51,587 nt of DNA from DATGMS01 sp040905145 (GCA_040905145.1 JBBDSC010000050.1:1-51587); one strand, 5' to 3'; counted from the first letter of the stretch, positions 35,772 to 46,500 are shown. The notes: a model not told the origin generated them from the sequence alone. Made by a program: numbers and translations.

Positions 35772-36050
35772 ATGGATTTGTCAAGTTCAAAAAATGAGAA
35801 GTTTTTGCAGAGCATGGTTATCTCACTTAGTGCGGTGGCAGCAGGAATCCTGGTCAAAAAAGGCTTTGATTTGATCTATGAAAAAATTTACCGCCAGGAT
35901 CCTCCGGATCAGGAGTCCGATGATAATGTCAATCTGGTGAAGTTTTTGACTTATTCAGTTATTACCGGGATTGCCATTAATTTGGTGAAAAACACGGTGA
36001 GGAGATCCGGAACCGTTCTTATTGAAAAGAAGAAAGGGGTAGAAATTTAA
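35772..36050 (+). CDS. DUF4235-like small membrane protein
   Basis: A 92-residue protein with two hydrophobic segments (ISLSAVAAGILVKKGFDLIYEKI and FLTYSVITGIAINLVKNTVRR) flanking a DPPDQESDD loop. This pattern resembles the small DUF4235 family, of unknown function. The ATG follows the repeat region. It is cytoplasmic or membrane-associated; confidence in the family is moderate. Confidence 0.65.
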   Translation: MDLSSSKNEKFLQSMVISLSAVAAGILVKKGFDLIYEKIYRQDPPDQESDDNVNLVKFLTYSVITGIAINLVKNTVRRSGTVLIEKKKGVEI

Positions 36051-36279
36051 TATGCCTTCTTATCTGTATTATTCGATGAAAGAGCCCGGGCTACTTTCAT
36101 TTTTTATTGGAATTTTATCCTAACTCCAACCACATTTGAACAGCAAATAGTGGTTACGCTTTTGCACCCATAGTTATAGGTTTAATTGTCATTTCAATTT
36201 GGTTTTCCGGCTTTTGATCAATAACTCGAAGATTTAATCCAAAGGGTAATAATACCTCATAATTTCGGAATGTTCACTT

Positions 36280-37794
36280 ATGAAAAACATTACAATAATT
36301 GGAGGTGGTGCTTGTGGAGTGGCAGTTTATATTGAGCTTTTGCTTCAAATCACCACTTTGGGACTCACCAAAGAAGTTAAATTAACCGTGATAGAAAAAG
36401 ATGACCGCATAGGGTATGGATTGGCCTTTGGAACCGACCAACCTGGGCATCTGCTGAATACGCAAGCCGACCTTATGGGTATTCATGCCGCTGAGCCCGG
36501 ACATTTTTCTGATTGGCTGAAAACTCACGGAGGAAAAGCCAGAAAAGATGTCAAAGGAAAGGGATCAACGGACCATACCTATACCACTAGAAAATTGTAT
36601 GGAGATTATGTAGCCGAGCAAGCAAATTTTTATATAAAGAAGGCTTGGGAGAAAGGAGTTAATTTGGATGTTATTCATGCGGAAGCTATAGATCTCCATA
36701 GGGACGGGGATGCTTATGAGGTCATTTGTCATGATGGCTGTCGTATACCAGCCGATTTTATTGTACTTGCCTTGGGAACTCCAAAACCCAAGAATTATCC
36801 GGAGTTATGTGAATATCCACAATATATTGATTTTCCCTGGCCATCGGAAAGAATCATACAAAAGATAAATACTGATGATCATGTGGGGATTTTAGGGAGC
36901 AGTCTAAGTGCCATAGACGCCATTATGACTTTGGTGGATAATGGGCATAGCGGCAAAATCAGCCTTTTTTCTCCTGATGGTATATTGCCTCGGGTTCAAC
37001 CGGAAGAGAATCAATCGTACAAAAGAAAATTTCTCACGATCAGAAACATCCACAAAATAAAAAGGGAGTCTTTCCGCAATCCCGGGATAAAATTGATTTT
37101 CAGCATGTTTCAGCAGGAAGTGGAGGATTATTATGGGAAACCCATTGACTGGAAGGGGGTGAACCGAACAGGGAAACCTTCCCGTCCGCTCCTGAACTGG
37201 GATATTTCATGTGCGGAAAAAGGAGGGGATGCGATAATGAGTGTCATTTACTCCCTTCGATACGATGCTTCAGACATGTGGAGTTTGCTAAGCATAGATG
37301 AAAAGGAACGGTTCAAAAAATGGTTAAGCGCTTATTGGATGATCAATAGACATGCCATGCCCCTGTACAATGCTTACCGTTTGCAATCCCTTTTTAATGA
37401 AGAAAAATTAGAAGTTTTTCCGGAGTTTCTGGAGGTTGATTTTGAAAAAAGATCTGAAAAGTTCACTATGAGGCTGGGAAATTCTGAAAATCGTCTTGTC
37501 GACAAACTCATCAATTCCACGGGAAGTTCCTCTCATTTGGGACAAATGGGAAGAACATTAATAGATAACATGATGAAAAAGGAATATTTGTCTGGTTATC
37601 CCATTGGAGGGGCCTTGATCAATGAACGTACCATGCAGGTCGTTTCACCCAAAGGAGGAGAGGGAATATACGCTTTGGGGCATATAGTCAACGGATTGTT
37701 GCTTGATGTCAATGCTGTCTGGTTCAATGTCCGTACTGCAGCAACCTTATCTAAGGATATCATATTCAAAATAAAGAATGGGCGTTTTTCTTGA
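36280..37794 (+). CDS. FAD/NAD(P)-binding oxidoreductase
   Basis: A 504-residue flavoprotein of the NAD_binding_9 type. The dinucleotide-binding motif GGGACG is at residues 8-13 in the opening ITIIGGGACGVAVYIELL. The GYGLAFGTDQPGHLLNT segment, a second glycine-containing turn (VGILGSSLSAIDAIMTL) and the C-terminal LINSTGSSSHL are typical of the family. The AEC transporter gene overlaps its 3' end by 17 bases, so the two are translationally linked. The substrate is unknown; hydroxylase or siderophore-type roles in other members do not settle the function here. Confidence 0.85.
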   Translation: MKNITIIGGGACGVAVYIELLLQITTLGLTKEVKLTVIEKDDRIGYGLAFGTDQPGHLLNTQADLMGIHAAEPGHFSDWLKTHGGKARKDVKGKGSTDHTYTTRKLYGDYVAEQANFYIKKAWEKGVNLDVIHAEAIDLHRDGDAYEVICHDGCRIPADFIVLALGTPKPKNYPELCEYPQYIDFPWPSERIIQKINTDDHVGILGSSLSAIDAIMTLVDNGHSGKISLFSPDGILPRVQPEENQSYKRKFLTIRNIHKIKRESFRNPGIKLIFSMFQQEVEDYYGKPIDWKGVNRTGKPSRPLLNWDISCAEKGGDAIMSVIYSLRYDASDMWSLLSIDEKERFKKWLSAYWMINRHAMPLYNAYRLQSLFNEEKLEVFPEFLEVDFEKRSEKFTMRLGNSENRLVDKLINSTGSSSHLGQMGRTLIDNMMKKEYLSGYPIGGALINERTMQVVSPKGGEGIYALGHIVNGLLLDVNAVWFNVRTAATLSKDIIFKIKNGRFS

Positions 37795-38689
37795 TCTATA
37801 TAAAAGTCTTTTTCCCTACTTATTGTTTATTCCCATCGGGTTTTGGGTGGTTAAAAAAAAATGGGTGTCAAAGGCTTGGGTGACCCTTCCATTGATTTAT
37901 TTCTTAATGCCTTCTTTGGTGATCAATCATGTTTTGGAAGCGGATGCAGTAAAACTTGCCCTATTGCCCCTTATTTCATTTAGCATGGCTGCAGCCATGG
38001 TTTTACCTGCAAAAGTGGCTTACCAATATTTTTCAAACACAGATAATTCCTATTTACTCAAAAGTTCTTTCTCCTTTTTCAATGTGGCTTTTTTCGGTAT
38101 TCCTGTAGTTATGGCCTTATTTGGAAAGGAAGGGATAACTTCTTTAATCTGCATATACATTGGAACGGCCCTCTATGGAAATACCATTGGTTATTACCTG
38201 GTGGCGAAATCCAAATTTTCTACACGAGAAGCTCTTGCAAAAATATTCAAAATACCATTCATATATGCCTTTCTATTTGCCTTAGCTTTAAAGTTCCTGA
38301 GGTATGAAATACCTGAAGAAGTAATCCCTGTGATGGATGTTTTCAGCGTTATTGTATCTGCCGGAGGCATGATGATCCTTGGCATGAATGTGATCAAGGT
38401 CAATTTCAGAGGCTTGGATAAAGGATATTTTATCAAAATTCTATCATTGCGGACAATAAGCGCAGTAGGAATAATGGCAATACTTTTATTGTTGGAATTT
38501 TTACTGGTGGATCAGCTTGAACAGGAAGATAGGCAAATGCTTTCACTGGTCCCTTTTTTCCCCGTGGCGGCCAATGTCACCGTTTATGCTTCTTTTCTCC
38601 AATCCAAAGAAGAAGCTTCAGCGATTTTAGTACTTTTAACCATAGGCCTGTCCCTTATTTTGGTTCCTTTGGTGGCGGTGTGGTTTTAA
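37778..38689 (+). CDS. AEC family transporter
   Basis: A 303-residue auxin-efflux-carrier-family permease with about ten hydrophobic helices in two halves. The PSLVINHVLEA region and the helix with FFNVAFFGIPVVMALFG match the family, as does the C-terminal half with FFPVAANVTVYASFLQ. Its start lies within the last 17 bases of the FAD oxidoreductase gene. Bacterial members move small organic acids or amino acids, so export or uptake linked to the oxidoreductase's substrate is an inference. Confidence 0.88.
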   Translation: MGVFLDLYKSLFPYLLFIPIGFWVVKKKWVSKAWVTLPLIYFLMPSLVINHVLEADAVKLALLPLISFSMAAAMVLPAKVAYQYFSNTDNSYLLKSSFSFFNVAFFGIPVVMALFGKEGITSLICIYIGTALYGNTIGYYLVAKSKFSTREALAKIFKIPFIYAFLFALALKFLRYEIPEEVIPVMDVFSVIVSAGGMMILGMNVIKVNFRGLDKGYFIKILSLRTISAVGIMAILLLLEFLLVDQLEQEDRQMLSLVPFFPVAANVTVYASFLQSKEEASAILVLLTIGLSLILVPLVAVWF

Positions 38690-38797
38690 CCATTCCTTCA
38701 AGGGACTTGTGAACTACAATTTTATTGCCAATATTTGTCGAAAACATGAGCTAAGATAAACTTCAATTTTATAAACTATGACAATAAACTACCCATT

Positions 38798-39913
38798 ATG
38801 GTTTTAGGTGTACTTAAAGAACCCTTACCCGAAAAACGGGTTTCCCTTCATCCTGAGGCTGTTAAGGCATTGGCTTCCGCTGGGAACAAGGTTCTAATTG
38901 AATCAGGAGCGGGTCATTCTGCTTACTTGTCTGATGAATTATTTCAGAATGCCGGTGCGGAAATCGTAGATAGACCAGCTGTTTTAACTCAATCGGATTT
39001 GCTTTTTCAGATTTCCCCTTTGGAAGAAGCTGAGTGGAAATCCCTTCCATCCGGCAAGATTGTAGTGGGGGTGTACCAGCCCTTGGTGGCCCGTGAGTTA
39101 ATGGAACAGATGGCCAGTCAAGGAATTACCTTGTTTAGTATGGATTCCATTCCAAGGATTACCAGAGCTCAGAGCATGGATGTCTTGTCCAGCATGAGTA
39201 CGGTATCCGGTTATAAAGCTGTATTATTGGCTGCAGCGGAGCTTCCCCGATTTTTCCCTATGTTAATGACTGCTGCAGGAACAGTGCCCCCGGCCAAGGT
39301 ATTGGTCATAGGAGCGGGTGTTGCCGGTTTGCAGGCCATTGCCACTGCCCGCCGTCTGGGCGCTGTGGTTGAGTCATTTGATACAAGGCCATCCGTAAAG
39401 GAACAAGTGGAGAGTTTGGGAGGTAAATTCGTGGAAGTTCCCGGTGCTGTGGAAGATAAAGAGGCCGGCGGCTATGCAGTAGAACAGTCTGAAGAATACA
39501 AGCAAAAACAATCGGAAATGTTGGAAAAGTCGATTGTCAAATCAGATGTGGTGATCACAACCGCCTTGATACCTGGAAGAAAGGCGCCTCTATTGATCAC
39601 CAATGACATGCTTAAACAAATGAAGGCAGGTGCTGTTGTCGTGGATTTGGCTTCCGTCAATGGGGGCAACTGTGAGGGTACAGTGGACAATGAGACGGTA
39701 GTGAAAGAGGGAGTGACCATCATTGGGAGTTCAGCGCTGCCTTCCACCATGCCGGAAGATGCTACAAGAATGTACAGCAAAAACCTTCATAACTTCATAA
39801 AACTTTTACTTAATAATGAACAACTCAACTTAAATTTTGAAGATGATATTATTAATGGAACCTGTATCACCCACCAAGGAGAAATAGTTTTTAAACCCTT
39901 GTTAAATCAATAA
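38798..39913 (+). CDS. pntAA: NAD(P) transhydrogenase subunit alpha part 1
   Basis: The NAD(H)-binding domain I of proton-translocating transhydrogenase, 371 residues. The alanine-dehydrogenase-like fold begins MVLGVLKEPLPEKRVSLHPE. The RITRAQSMDVLSSM block (120-133) and the nucleotide turn GAGVAG (173-178) are intact, and the mobile-loop region ends SSALPSTMPEDAT. In E. coli domain I is fused with membrane helices; here they are separate as in Rhodospirillum. It is the first of three adjacent genes with 2-base spacing or overlap. Confidence 0.96.
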   Translation: MVLGVLKEPLPEKRVSLHPEAVKALASAGNKVLIESGAGHSAYLSDELFQNAGAEIVDRPAVLTQSDLLFQISPLEEAEWKSLPSGKIVVGVYQPLVARELMEQMASQGITLFSMDSIPRITRAQSMDVLSSMSTVSGYKAVLLAAAELPRFFPMLMTAAGTVPPAKVLVIGAGVAGLQAIATARRLGAVVESFDTRPSVKEQVESLGGKFVEVPGAVEDKEAGGYAVEQSEEYKQKQSEMLEKSIVKSDVVITTALIPGRKAPLLITNDMLKQMKAGAVVVDLASVNGGNCEGTVDNETVVKEGVTIIGSSALPSTMPEDATRMYSKNLHNFIKLLLNNEQLNLNFEDDIINGTCITHQGEIVFKPLLNQ

Positions 39914-39915
39914 TC

Positions 39916-40242
39916 ATGGAAGATATTTTATATTATTTATCCGACAACCAACAACAAATCTATGTTTTTATCCTTGCGGTTTTTGTAGGGGTTGAAGTGA
40001 TATCCAAAGTGCCTACTGTATTGCATACCCCGTTGATGTCGGGATCCAATGCCCTCTCAGGAGTGGTAATCGTCGGGTCCATTATCGTTTTGGGCAATAC
40101 GGCCCCATCCAATTATATGGGCTTGATCCTGGGCTTTCTAGCAGTATTTTTAGCTACCTTAAATGTGGTGGGCGGCTTTATGGTGACCAACAGAATGTTG
40201 GAAATGTTCAAAAAGAAACCTGCTAAAAAACAACAGTCATGA
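39916..40242 (+). CDS. pntAB: NAD(P) transhydrogenase subunit alpha part 2
   Basis: A 108-residue membrane subunit carrying the transmembrane helices that sit in the C-terminal part of E. coli PntA. Helices are at about residues 15-33, 47-65 and 72-92, with the conserved TPLMSGSNALSGVVIVGS sequence. The C-terminus is basic. It begins 2 bases after the pntAA stop and overlaps pntB by 4 bases. Confidence 0.95.
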   Translation: MEDILYYLSDNQQQIYVFILAVFVGVEVISKVPTVLHTPLMSGSNALSGVVIVGSIIVLGNTAPSNYMGLILGFLAVFLATLNVVGGFMVTNRMLEMFKKKPAKKQQS

Positions 40243-41606
40243 TGGAGTCTGTTATCTCTTTGAGTTATTTGGTCGCGGTGGTATTATTTATCGTAGGGAT
40301 GAGAATGTTGAGCCACCCTGATACTGCCCGTAGAGGAAACGGGATTGCTTTTCTAGGTATGATGATCGCCATAGTGGCTTCATTTTTAACACCGGGCTTG
40401 AGCAATATTCTCCTGATTATAGTGGCTATGGTCCTAGGTACGGGAGTCGGACTTTATTTATCCAATACAGTAAAAATGACAGCGATGCCGGAACTGGTAT
40501 CTTTTTTTAACGGAATGGGTGGAGCAGCAGCTGCACTGATCGGTCTGGTAGAGTATGGAGGAATCCCAATAGCGGAAATAGGTAAAGGTTCCATATTAAT
40601 GGCAAGTTTGATACTTGGTTCTATGTCCTTTTCAGGCAGTATGATCGCAATGGGAAAACTGCAGGGGCGGATAAAGGATATCCGGATCAATAAAATCATG
40701 GCTTTCGGAATTTTCGCTGCTGCTATTGCTTTGGCCGCTTATATTCTTTATTCCCCAGAGCCTCAATCCACATTGATTTATTTAGTTGTGGCTTTAGCCC
40801 TGATTTATGGGTTGGCTTTTGTCTTTCCCATTGGTGGGGCGGATATGCCCGTGGTCATCTCTTTGTTAAATGCCCTTACAGGTGTCACAGCAGCAACTAC
40901 AGGGCTTTTGTACGATAATATGGTGATGTTTATGGGCGGTGTTTTGGTTGGTTCCGCAGGTCTTATATTGACTTTATTGATGGCCAAGGCCATGAACCGT
41001 TCTGTTGCCAACATTCTTTTCACCTCTTTTGGTTCTGCTTCAGGCATAGCCCCCGCTGGTACCCAGGGTGACCAGGTGGCACGGGAGATCAATGAATATG
41101 ATACCTCTATTCTTTTGGCTTATGCTGAAAGGGTAGTGGTGGTACCCGGATATGGTTTAGCAGTTGCCCAGGCACAACATGCGGTGCATGATCTGGAAAC
41201 AATATTGGAGGAGAAAGGCGTAGAAGTCCTTTATGGTATCCACCCTGTAGCAGGACGGATGCCGGGTCATATGAATGTGCTTTTGGCGGAATCCGATGTG
41301 CCTTACGATAAGTTGATAGAAATGGATGATATTAATGAAAAGTTTCCAAAAACAGACGTCGTCTTGGTCATTGGGGCCAATGATGTGGTCAACCCTGCCG
41401 CCAAGGATGATCCATCCAGCCCGATTTTTGGCATGCCCATACTGGAAGTAAACAAAGCAACCAACGTTATTGTGATCAAGCGGGGCATGAGTTCCGGATA
41501 TGCAGGTATTGAAAATGCGCTTTTCTTCGATCCCAAAACAAGAATGCTGTTTGGGGATGCCAAAAAAGTGCTGATCGGTTTAGTTTCCGAGGTCAAAGAA
41601 ATGTAG
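40239..41606 (+). CDS. pntB: NAD(P) transhydrogenase subunit beta
   Basis: The NADP(H)-binding subunit, 455 residues. The N-terminal half has about eight to nine membrane helices with FFNGMGGAAAALIGL and GGADMPVVISLLNA. The cytosolic domain III starts near residue 280 and has VPGYGLAVAQAQHAV, GRMPGHMNVLLAE and VIGANDVVNPAA typical of the NADP-binding fold. With the two small upstream subunits it forms the proton-driven exchange of hydride between NADH and NADP+, feeding NADPH for biosynthesis and redox defence. Confidence 0.96.
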   Translation: MMESVISLSYLVAVVLFIVGMRMLSHPDTARRGNGIAFLGMMIAIVASFLTPGLSNILLIIVAMVLGTGVGLYLSNTVKMTAMPELVSFFNGMGGAAAALIGLVEYGGIPIAEIGKGSILMASLILGSMSFSGSMIAMGKLQGRIKDIRINKIMAFGIFAAAIALAAYILYSPEPQSTLIYLVVALALIYGLAFVFPIGGADMPVVISLLNALTGVTAATTGLLYDNMVMFMGGVLVGSAGLILTLLMAKAMNRSVANILFTSFGSASGIAPAGTQGDQVAREINEYDTSILLAYAERVVVVPGYGLAVAQAQHAVHDLETILEEKGVEVLYGIHPVAGRMPGHMNVLLAESDVPYDKLIEMDDINEKFPKTDVVLVIGANDVVNPAAKDDPSSPIFGMPILEVNKATNVIVIKRGMSSGYAGIENALFFDPKTRMLFGDAKKVLIGLVSEVKEM

Positions 41607-41687
41607 GCTTTTTTAAGGACGAAGTACAAAGAATGGAAGGAGCAAAAGGAGGTGAATCCCTGGACAAGGTGCTGCAGCCATCTGTAA

Positions 41688-41887
41688 AGCCCTATAGGGG
41701 CGGCATATCTTAACACAGGGTGTAGCCCTGTTTGTTGTTAAAGTGCCGCCGAATCAAAGCCCTGAAAGGGCGGAATCTTTAAATTATAAGATCAGTCTTT
41801 CGCCCTTTCAGGGCTATATGTAGTTTCCAGAGGTGTTGTATTCATCGGGCTACACCCGATGTTAAGATAATACGCCCCTTCAGGGCT
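41688..41887. repeat. Concentric REP-like palindrome cluster (200 bases)
   Basis: The two ends, AGCCCTATAGGGGCGG…TCTTAACAC-AGGGTGTAGCCCT and CATCGGGCTACACCCGATG-TTAAGATAA…CGCCCCTTCAGGGCT, are inverted copies of each other over about 45 bases. The middle part begins AGCCCTGAAAGGGCG at 41758 and ends CGCCCTTTCAGGGCT at 41815, perfect 15-base inverted arms. Outer and inner palindromes share the same centre within about a base, near 41787. The family resembles REP sequences of Bacteroidota. Confidence 0.85.
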
Positions 41888-42011
41888 CATTAAGGCCACT
41901 CGAAGGCTTCAGTGGTTTTGGACCAAAGTTCGCGCATTGCCAAGATTCATTAAAGGGATGAGAAAAAAACAGTCGGGTTTATAGGGGGCCTTCAATATTA
42001 AATACCACCTA

Positions 42012-42040
42012 CTTTGTACCTTGTACCTCGTACATTGTAC
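42012..42040. repeat. GTAC-rich 29-base repeat, copy 2
   Basis: The second copy of the element at 18048, with two mismatches in 29 bases. It lies 16 bases beyond the mutarotase stop on the minus strand. In both copies the neighbouring gene is minus-strand and ends just beside it. Confidence 0.6.
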
Positions 42041-42056
42041 CACATAAAAACCGATT

Positions 42057-42401
42057 TTATTCCCCAAGCTGATATATTTTCTCCATCACCACCCACTTTT
42101 CTCCTTCCTTGGCCCAGGGAAGGGATTGTTGAAAGGTGGATACAAAGGATTCCCATTCCTGCACCTGTGGGTTTTCGGCATCCATTTGGGCCTTTCTTTT
42201 AAAGTCGAAGTTTTCATCTACTTCCATGATCATAAAAAGGCGGTTACCGGTAAGGTAGATTTCCATATGGGTGACGCCGGATTCCTTTATGCTGGCAGTG
42301 ATTTCCGGCCGGAAATTTTCTTCAGCATGGTACTGCTTATAAGCTTCAATCAAATGAGGGTCATCCTTTAAGTCCAGGGCAAGGCAATATTTACGGTTCA
42401 T
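42057..42401 (-). CDS. L-rhamnose/L-fucose mutarotase-type protein (DUF718)
   Basis: Interconverts alpha and beta forms of a deoxyhexose to speed its catabolism. The ATG at 42401 gives MNRKYCLALDLKDD and a 114-residue protein of normal length; the longer frame back to 42437 has a poor start. The small dimeric ferredoxin-like fold pattern is clear: HLIEAYKQYH (His25 in the expected catalytic position), GVTHMEIYLTGNRLFMIMEV and WESFVSTFQQSLPWAKEGEKWV. RhaM and fucose-linked members of this family look alike, so the sugar is unsettled. Confidence 0.88.
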   Translation of the reverse strand: MNRKYCLALDLKDDPHLIEAYKQYHAEENFRPEITASIKESGVTHMEIYLTGNRLFMIMEVDENFDFKRKAQMDAENPQVQEWESFVSTFQQSLPWAKEGEKWVVMEKIYQLGE

Positions 42402-42590
42402 ATCAGTATTTTTTTTCTTCCTATAAAAATTAGACACTTTTTAATGTGGGAGTTTAATCATGCAACGATCCCATCAGAATCCCTGCGGCCGAAACAGTTT
42501 GTGTCTTGAAATTTAAGAATATTTGACGAAGGCCTATTTAAATTAGGATAATCTTTCCTTTTTTAATTCTTTAGCAGAATTTTTGAAAGG

Positions 42591-43304
42591 ATGAATCTTT
42601 CAAAAAGTGCAGAAATGACAAAAGGAGAAAAAGACAACCAATCCAAATGGCCACTTTATTTATCTCTTTCCTTAGTAGGGATCGCTGTTTTGCTCTATTT
42701 TGTAAATCCATCAGTTCATCAGTTTTTTACAGAAGCCTGGGAAGTGCTAACTAGCGGAAATAAGCAAAGGATCTCTCAATGGGTGGAGCAGTTTAGTTGG
42801 TGGGGTCCCGTTATCATTGTTCTGGCCATGATAGCACAAATGTTTCTGCTGGTAGTCCCTACGCCTCTCCTGATGGTAGTAACGGTGTTGGCCTATGGGC
42901 CTTATGTAGGAACCGGAATTATATTGGTTGCAATTTTTTGTGCCTCTTCTATTGCCTATGGGATAGGGGCCTTTTTGGGCACACCGATTATCGAAAGATT
43001 GTTGGGGGCCAAATCCAAGAATAAAGTGGAAGGTTTTCTGGAAAATTATGGTTTTTGGGCGGTGATTGTCACCCGTCTTTCGCCTTTCCTTTCCAATGAT
43101 GCCATCAGCTTTGTTGCGGGTATACTTGGTATGGGTTATTGGAGGTTTATTGGGGCCACAATGCTGGGCATTTTTCCCCTCACCGTATTGATCGCTTATC
43201 TGGGAGAAAGCAATGATCGTCTAAAAACAGGCCTGATATGGGTTGGTATCATCAGTTTGATCGGTTTTTTGGCTTATGTGTGGTGGGATAAAAAAAGACG
43301 GTAA
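42591..43304 (+). CDS. TVP38/TMEM64 (DedA-like/VTT domain) membrane protein
   Basis: A 237-residue inner-membrane protein with the VTT domain. About six hydrophobic segments are visible (residues about 22-40, 66-92, 96-122, 150-170, 180-205, 213-230). The conserved reentrant-loop signature appears as GAFLGTPIIERLLGAKSKNKVEGFLENYGFWAVIVTRL-type sequence with the family arginine in VTRLSPF. Members act in lipid transport or membrane homeostasis. It is not obviously part of the neighbouring SusCD locus. Confidence 0.9.
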   Translation: MNLSKSAEMTKGEKDNQSKWPLYLSLSLVGIAVLLYFVNPSVHQFFTEAWEVLTSGNKQRISQWVEQFSWWGPVIIVLAMIAQMFLLVVPTPLLMVVTVLAYGPYVGTGIILVAIFCASSIAYGIGAFLGTPIIERLLGAKSKNKVEGFLENYGFWAVIVTRLSPFLSNDAISFVAGILGMGYWRFIGATMLGIFPLTVLIAYLGESNDRLKTGLIWVGIISLIGFLAYVWWDKKRR

Positions 43305-43565
43305 CAGGATAGGCCTTCAAAAGAAATTTTTTTCTTATTACGTCTTTTCGTAGAAAAAGTATTAAAAATATAATAATAAAAATATTTTCAGTAATTAGAT
43401 TTCTTATTTAGTGTTATGTTCAGAATATTAATTTATATTCAAAATGAATTAAGCCATCCCTGAAAGTTGGTTTGCCCGGGTTTTTTTTATATTTTACATA
43501 TATAATAAATTTTGCACCCAGCTACTTCATAGGAGGATGCTATTTAACAACTAAACCCAAGCAAT

Positions 43566-46500
43566 ATGTTAAACAATTACAAACCCTTGTATGTTATAAC
43601 ATTACTGTTATTATTTACAAGCACGGTGCTTTTTGCCCAGAGAACTGTTACTGGAACAGTAACCGATGATTTGAATGAAGGCTTACCGGGAGCGGCAGTT
43701 CTGGTGAAAGGGACTTCTACTGGTACGATTACCGATATGAGTGGCAATTATTCCATTGAGGTTCCCAACGACCAGGCGGTGTTGGTTTTTTCCTTTCTTG
43801 GATTCGAAAATGTGGAGGAGACAGTAGGCTCCAGAAGTACAATTGATGTGACCCTGGACCAGGGAGTCAGTGCTTTGGATGAGGTGGTGGTGACAGGATA
43901 CGGATCCCAGTCCAGAAGGGAAATAACAGGAGCTGTTACCTCTGTTGATTCGGAGGAGTTGCTTTCTCTTCCGGCTACCACCTTTGCCCAACAATTGCAG
44001 GGCAGGGCAGCTGGTGTTACCATCGTAAACGATGCCACCCCAGGAGGGGGCGCTACGGTCAGGATCAGGGGATTTGGAACCATTAACAACAACGACCCTT
44101 TGTATGTCATTGATGGTGTCCCTACCCAAAACCAGGGTAACCTTAATCCCAACGATATTGAATCGATACAGATTTTGAAGGATGCTTCAGCTGCTTCCAT
44201 ATACGGTTCAAGGGCAGCAAATGGGGTAATTATTATTACCACCAAAAGGGGAAAGGTGGGTGAACCCACTATTTCATTTGATGCTTATTACGGAAGCCAA
44301 AAAGCAGATAGTGAGCCGGATCCTTTAAATGCTGAGGAGTTGGGCAGATATTTATATTTGGCCAACGTCAATGCTGGTAGAACACCTAGCCATGGACAAT
44401 ATTCTTTTGGGCCAAATGGCGAGGTAACGATACCCGATTATGTTTTTCCCAGTAGGGGCATGGAAGGTGATCCTGAAGTTAATCCAGACTTATATGCCTT
44501 AGAACCGGGAAATATTTATCCCATTACCAGATCTGCTGATACCAACTGGTGGGATGAGGTTACCAGAAGGGCACCGATTCAAAGCTATCAGGTAAGTGCT
44601 TCCGGGGGTACAGAAAACGGTAGATATGCCCTTTCCATTAATTATTTTAACCAGGAAGGAATTGTCAATGATATTGGGTATGATAGATACTCGGTCAGGG
44701 CAAATACTGAATTTAAAGCTCTCAATAATAGGTTAACTGTTGGTGAAAACCTTTCGGTTACTGTTGGTAACCGAAAAGGTGGTTTCGGCAATGGAAGTGC
44801 GGGAAATAATGCAGAGCAAAACGCTGTTTTCAGCTCCAGCCTTCAACATCCTTTGTTACCTGTTTACGACATCATGGGTAATTTTGCCGGCAGCAGGGGA
44901 TCCAATTTAGGAAATAATTACAATCCTGTTGCAGTACTCTCCAGGGCACAGGACAACAGGAATCTGTCACTAAGGGCATTTGGAAATGTTTATGCCTCGT
45001 TGGACATTACGGATGAAATTATGGTGAAAACCAGTTTGGGTGTAGATGCTACGAATAGAAGGGCCCGATATATTGGAAGGCCTCAACCGGAATATGTAGA
45101 GGGGAATTTTGTAAACAGCTCTACTTCCGAAAATGAATATTCCTATCAGTGGATATGGTCCAATACCCTCAGCTATGCCAAGACATTTAACGATGTTCAT
45201 GCATTCGATGCCTACTTAGGTATAGAATCCATCAAAGAGTTCGGTGAGATTTTTGGAGCTGGCAGACAAAGATTTGCTTTTGAAGCCACACCTATTATAA
45301 GCTATTTGGATCTTGGCGATCCCAATACGGCAACCAATTTCGGTAGGGTGGTAAGTGATTATAGGTTATATTCTCAATTTGGAAAAATAAATTATGCTTA
45401 TGATGGCAAATATCTGGTTCAGTTTATTTTAAGGAATGATGGCTCTTCCAGATTCCTGCAGGCTTCGAGAAGTGCTACCTTCCCCGCGTTTAGTTTGGGA
45501 TGGAGGTTGTCAGACGAACCCGCTGTTGCGAATGCCCTTCCCTTTGTTTCTGATATGAAACTTCGTTATGGATGGGGTAAAACAGGGAACCAACTGATCG
45601 GGGACTACAATGCCTATACCACTTACCGATCCACTATTTTCAACGCAGGTTATCCGATTGATGGCTCTGTTTCCACCCCGGCTTTGGGGTTTGATGCACA
45701 ACGATTTGGAAATCCTGATGCGAGATGGGAAACCACCACCTCTAACAATTTAGGATTGGACGCCGAATTCCTGGACGGGAAGTTCTTTTTTGAATTGGAT
45801 ATATGGAACAGGGTTACAACAGATATGTTGTTTCAGGTTCCTATTAATTATGGACATGGAGATGCCATTGCCCCATTTACCAATATTGGTCAAATGACCA
45901 ATAAAGGTTTGGATCTAAATCTTGGGTTCAATGAAACTGCAATGGGTGGTGAATTAAGATACGGTGTTTCTGCCAATTATTCCATGTACAGAAATAATGT
46001 GGATAAATTGGATAATAATGAGGACAATGTGTTGTTTGGAGCTTCTACAAGGGTGCCATCTGTAACAGTTACCCAGGTGGGATCCCCCATTTCTTCTTTT
46101 TTTGGGTACAATAATTTAGGTATTTTTCAGAACCAGGAAGAGGTAAACGCACATCCTGCTTATGGCAGCTATAATGCGGTGGGTAAATTCAAAGTGGAAG
46201 ATGTAAATGAAGATGGGGTTATTACTGATGCTGACAGGACTATCATTGGTAATCCACATCCTGATTTTACCTATGGCATCAACCTTAATGTGGGGTATGG
46301 AAATTGGGATTTGACTGTCTTTGGCAACGGATCAGTTGGTAATGATATTTTCAATTATTTGAATTATTGGACGGACTTCAATACTTTTCAGGGGAATAAA
46401 TCCAAGGCTGCACTTTATGATGCATGGCAGCCGGACAATCCGGGGGGAACCTTACCTATCATGGATTCCGACGATCAAATAAGCAGTAGGCCTTCAAGTT

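Larger units (their letters stand above)
41607..42056. other. Intergenic region with concentric REP cluster
   Basis: About 450 bases. Its centre is the palindromic REP cluster at 41688-41887. A GTAC-rich repeat (42012-42040) adjoins the stop of the mutarotase gene. No protein gene is seen. Confidence 0.5.

Noticed and set aside
43531..43536. AGGAGG as ribosome-binding site of the second susC
   Set aside because: It is about 30 bases from the ATG, too far for that role, and Bacteroidota often do without such sites.
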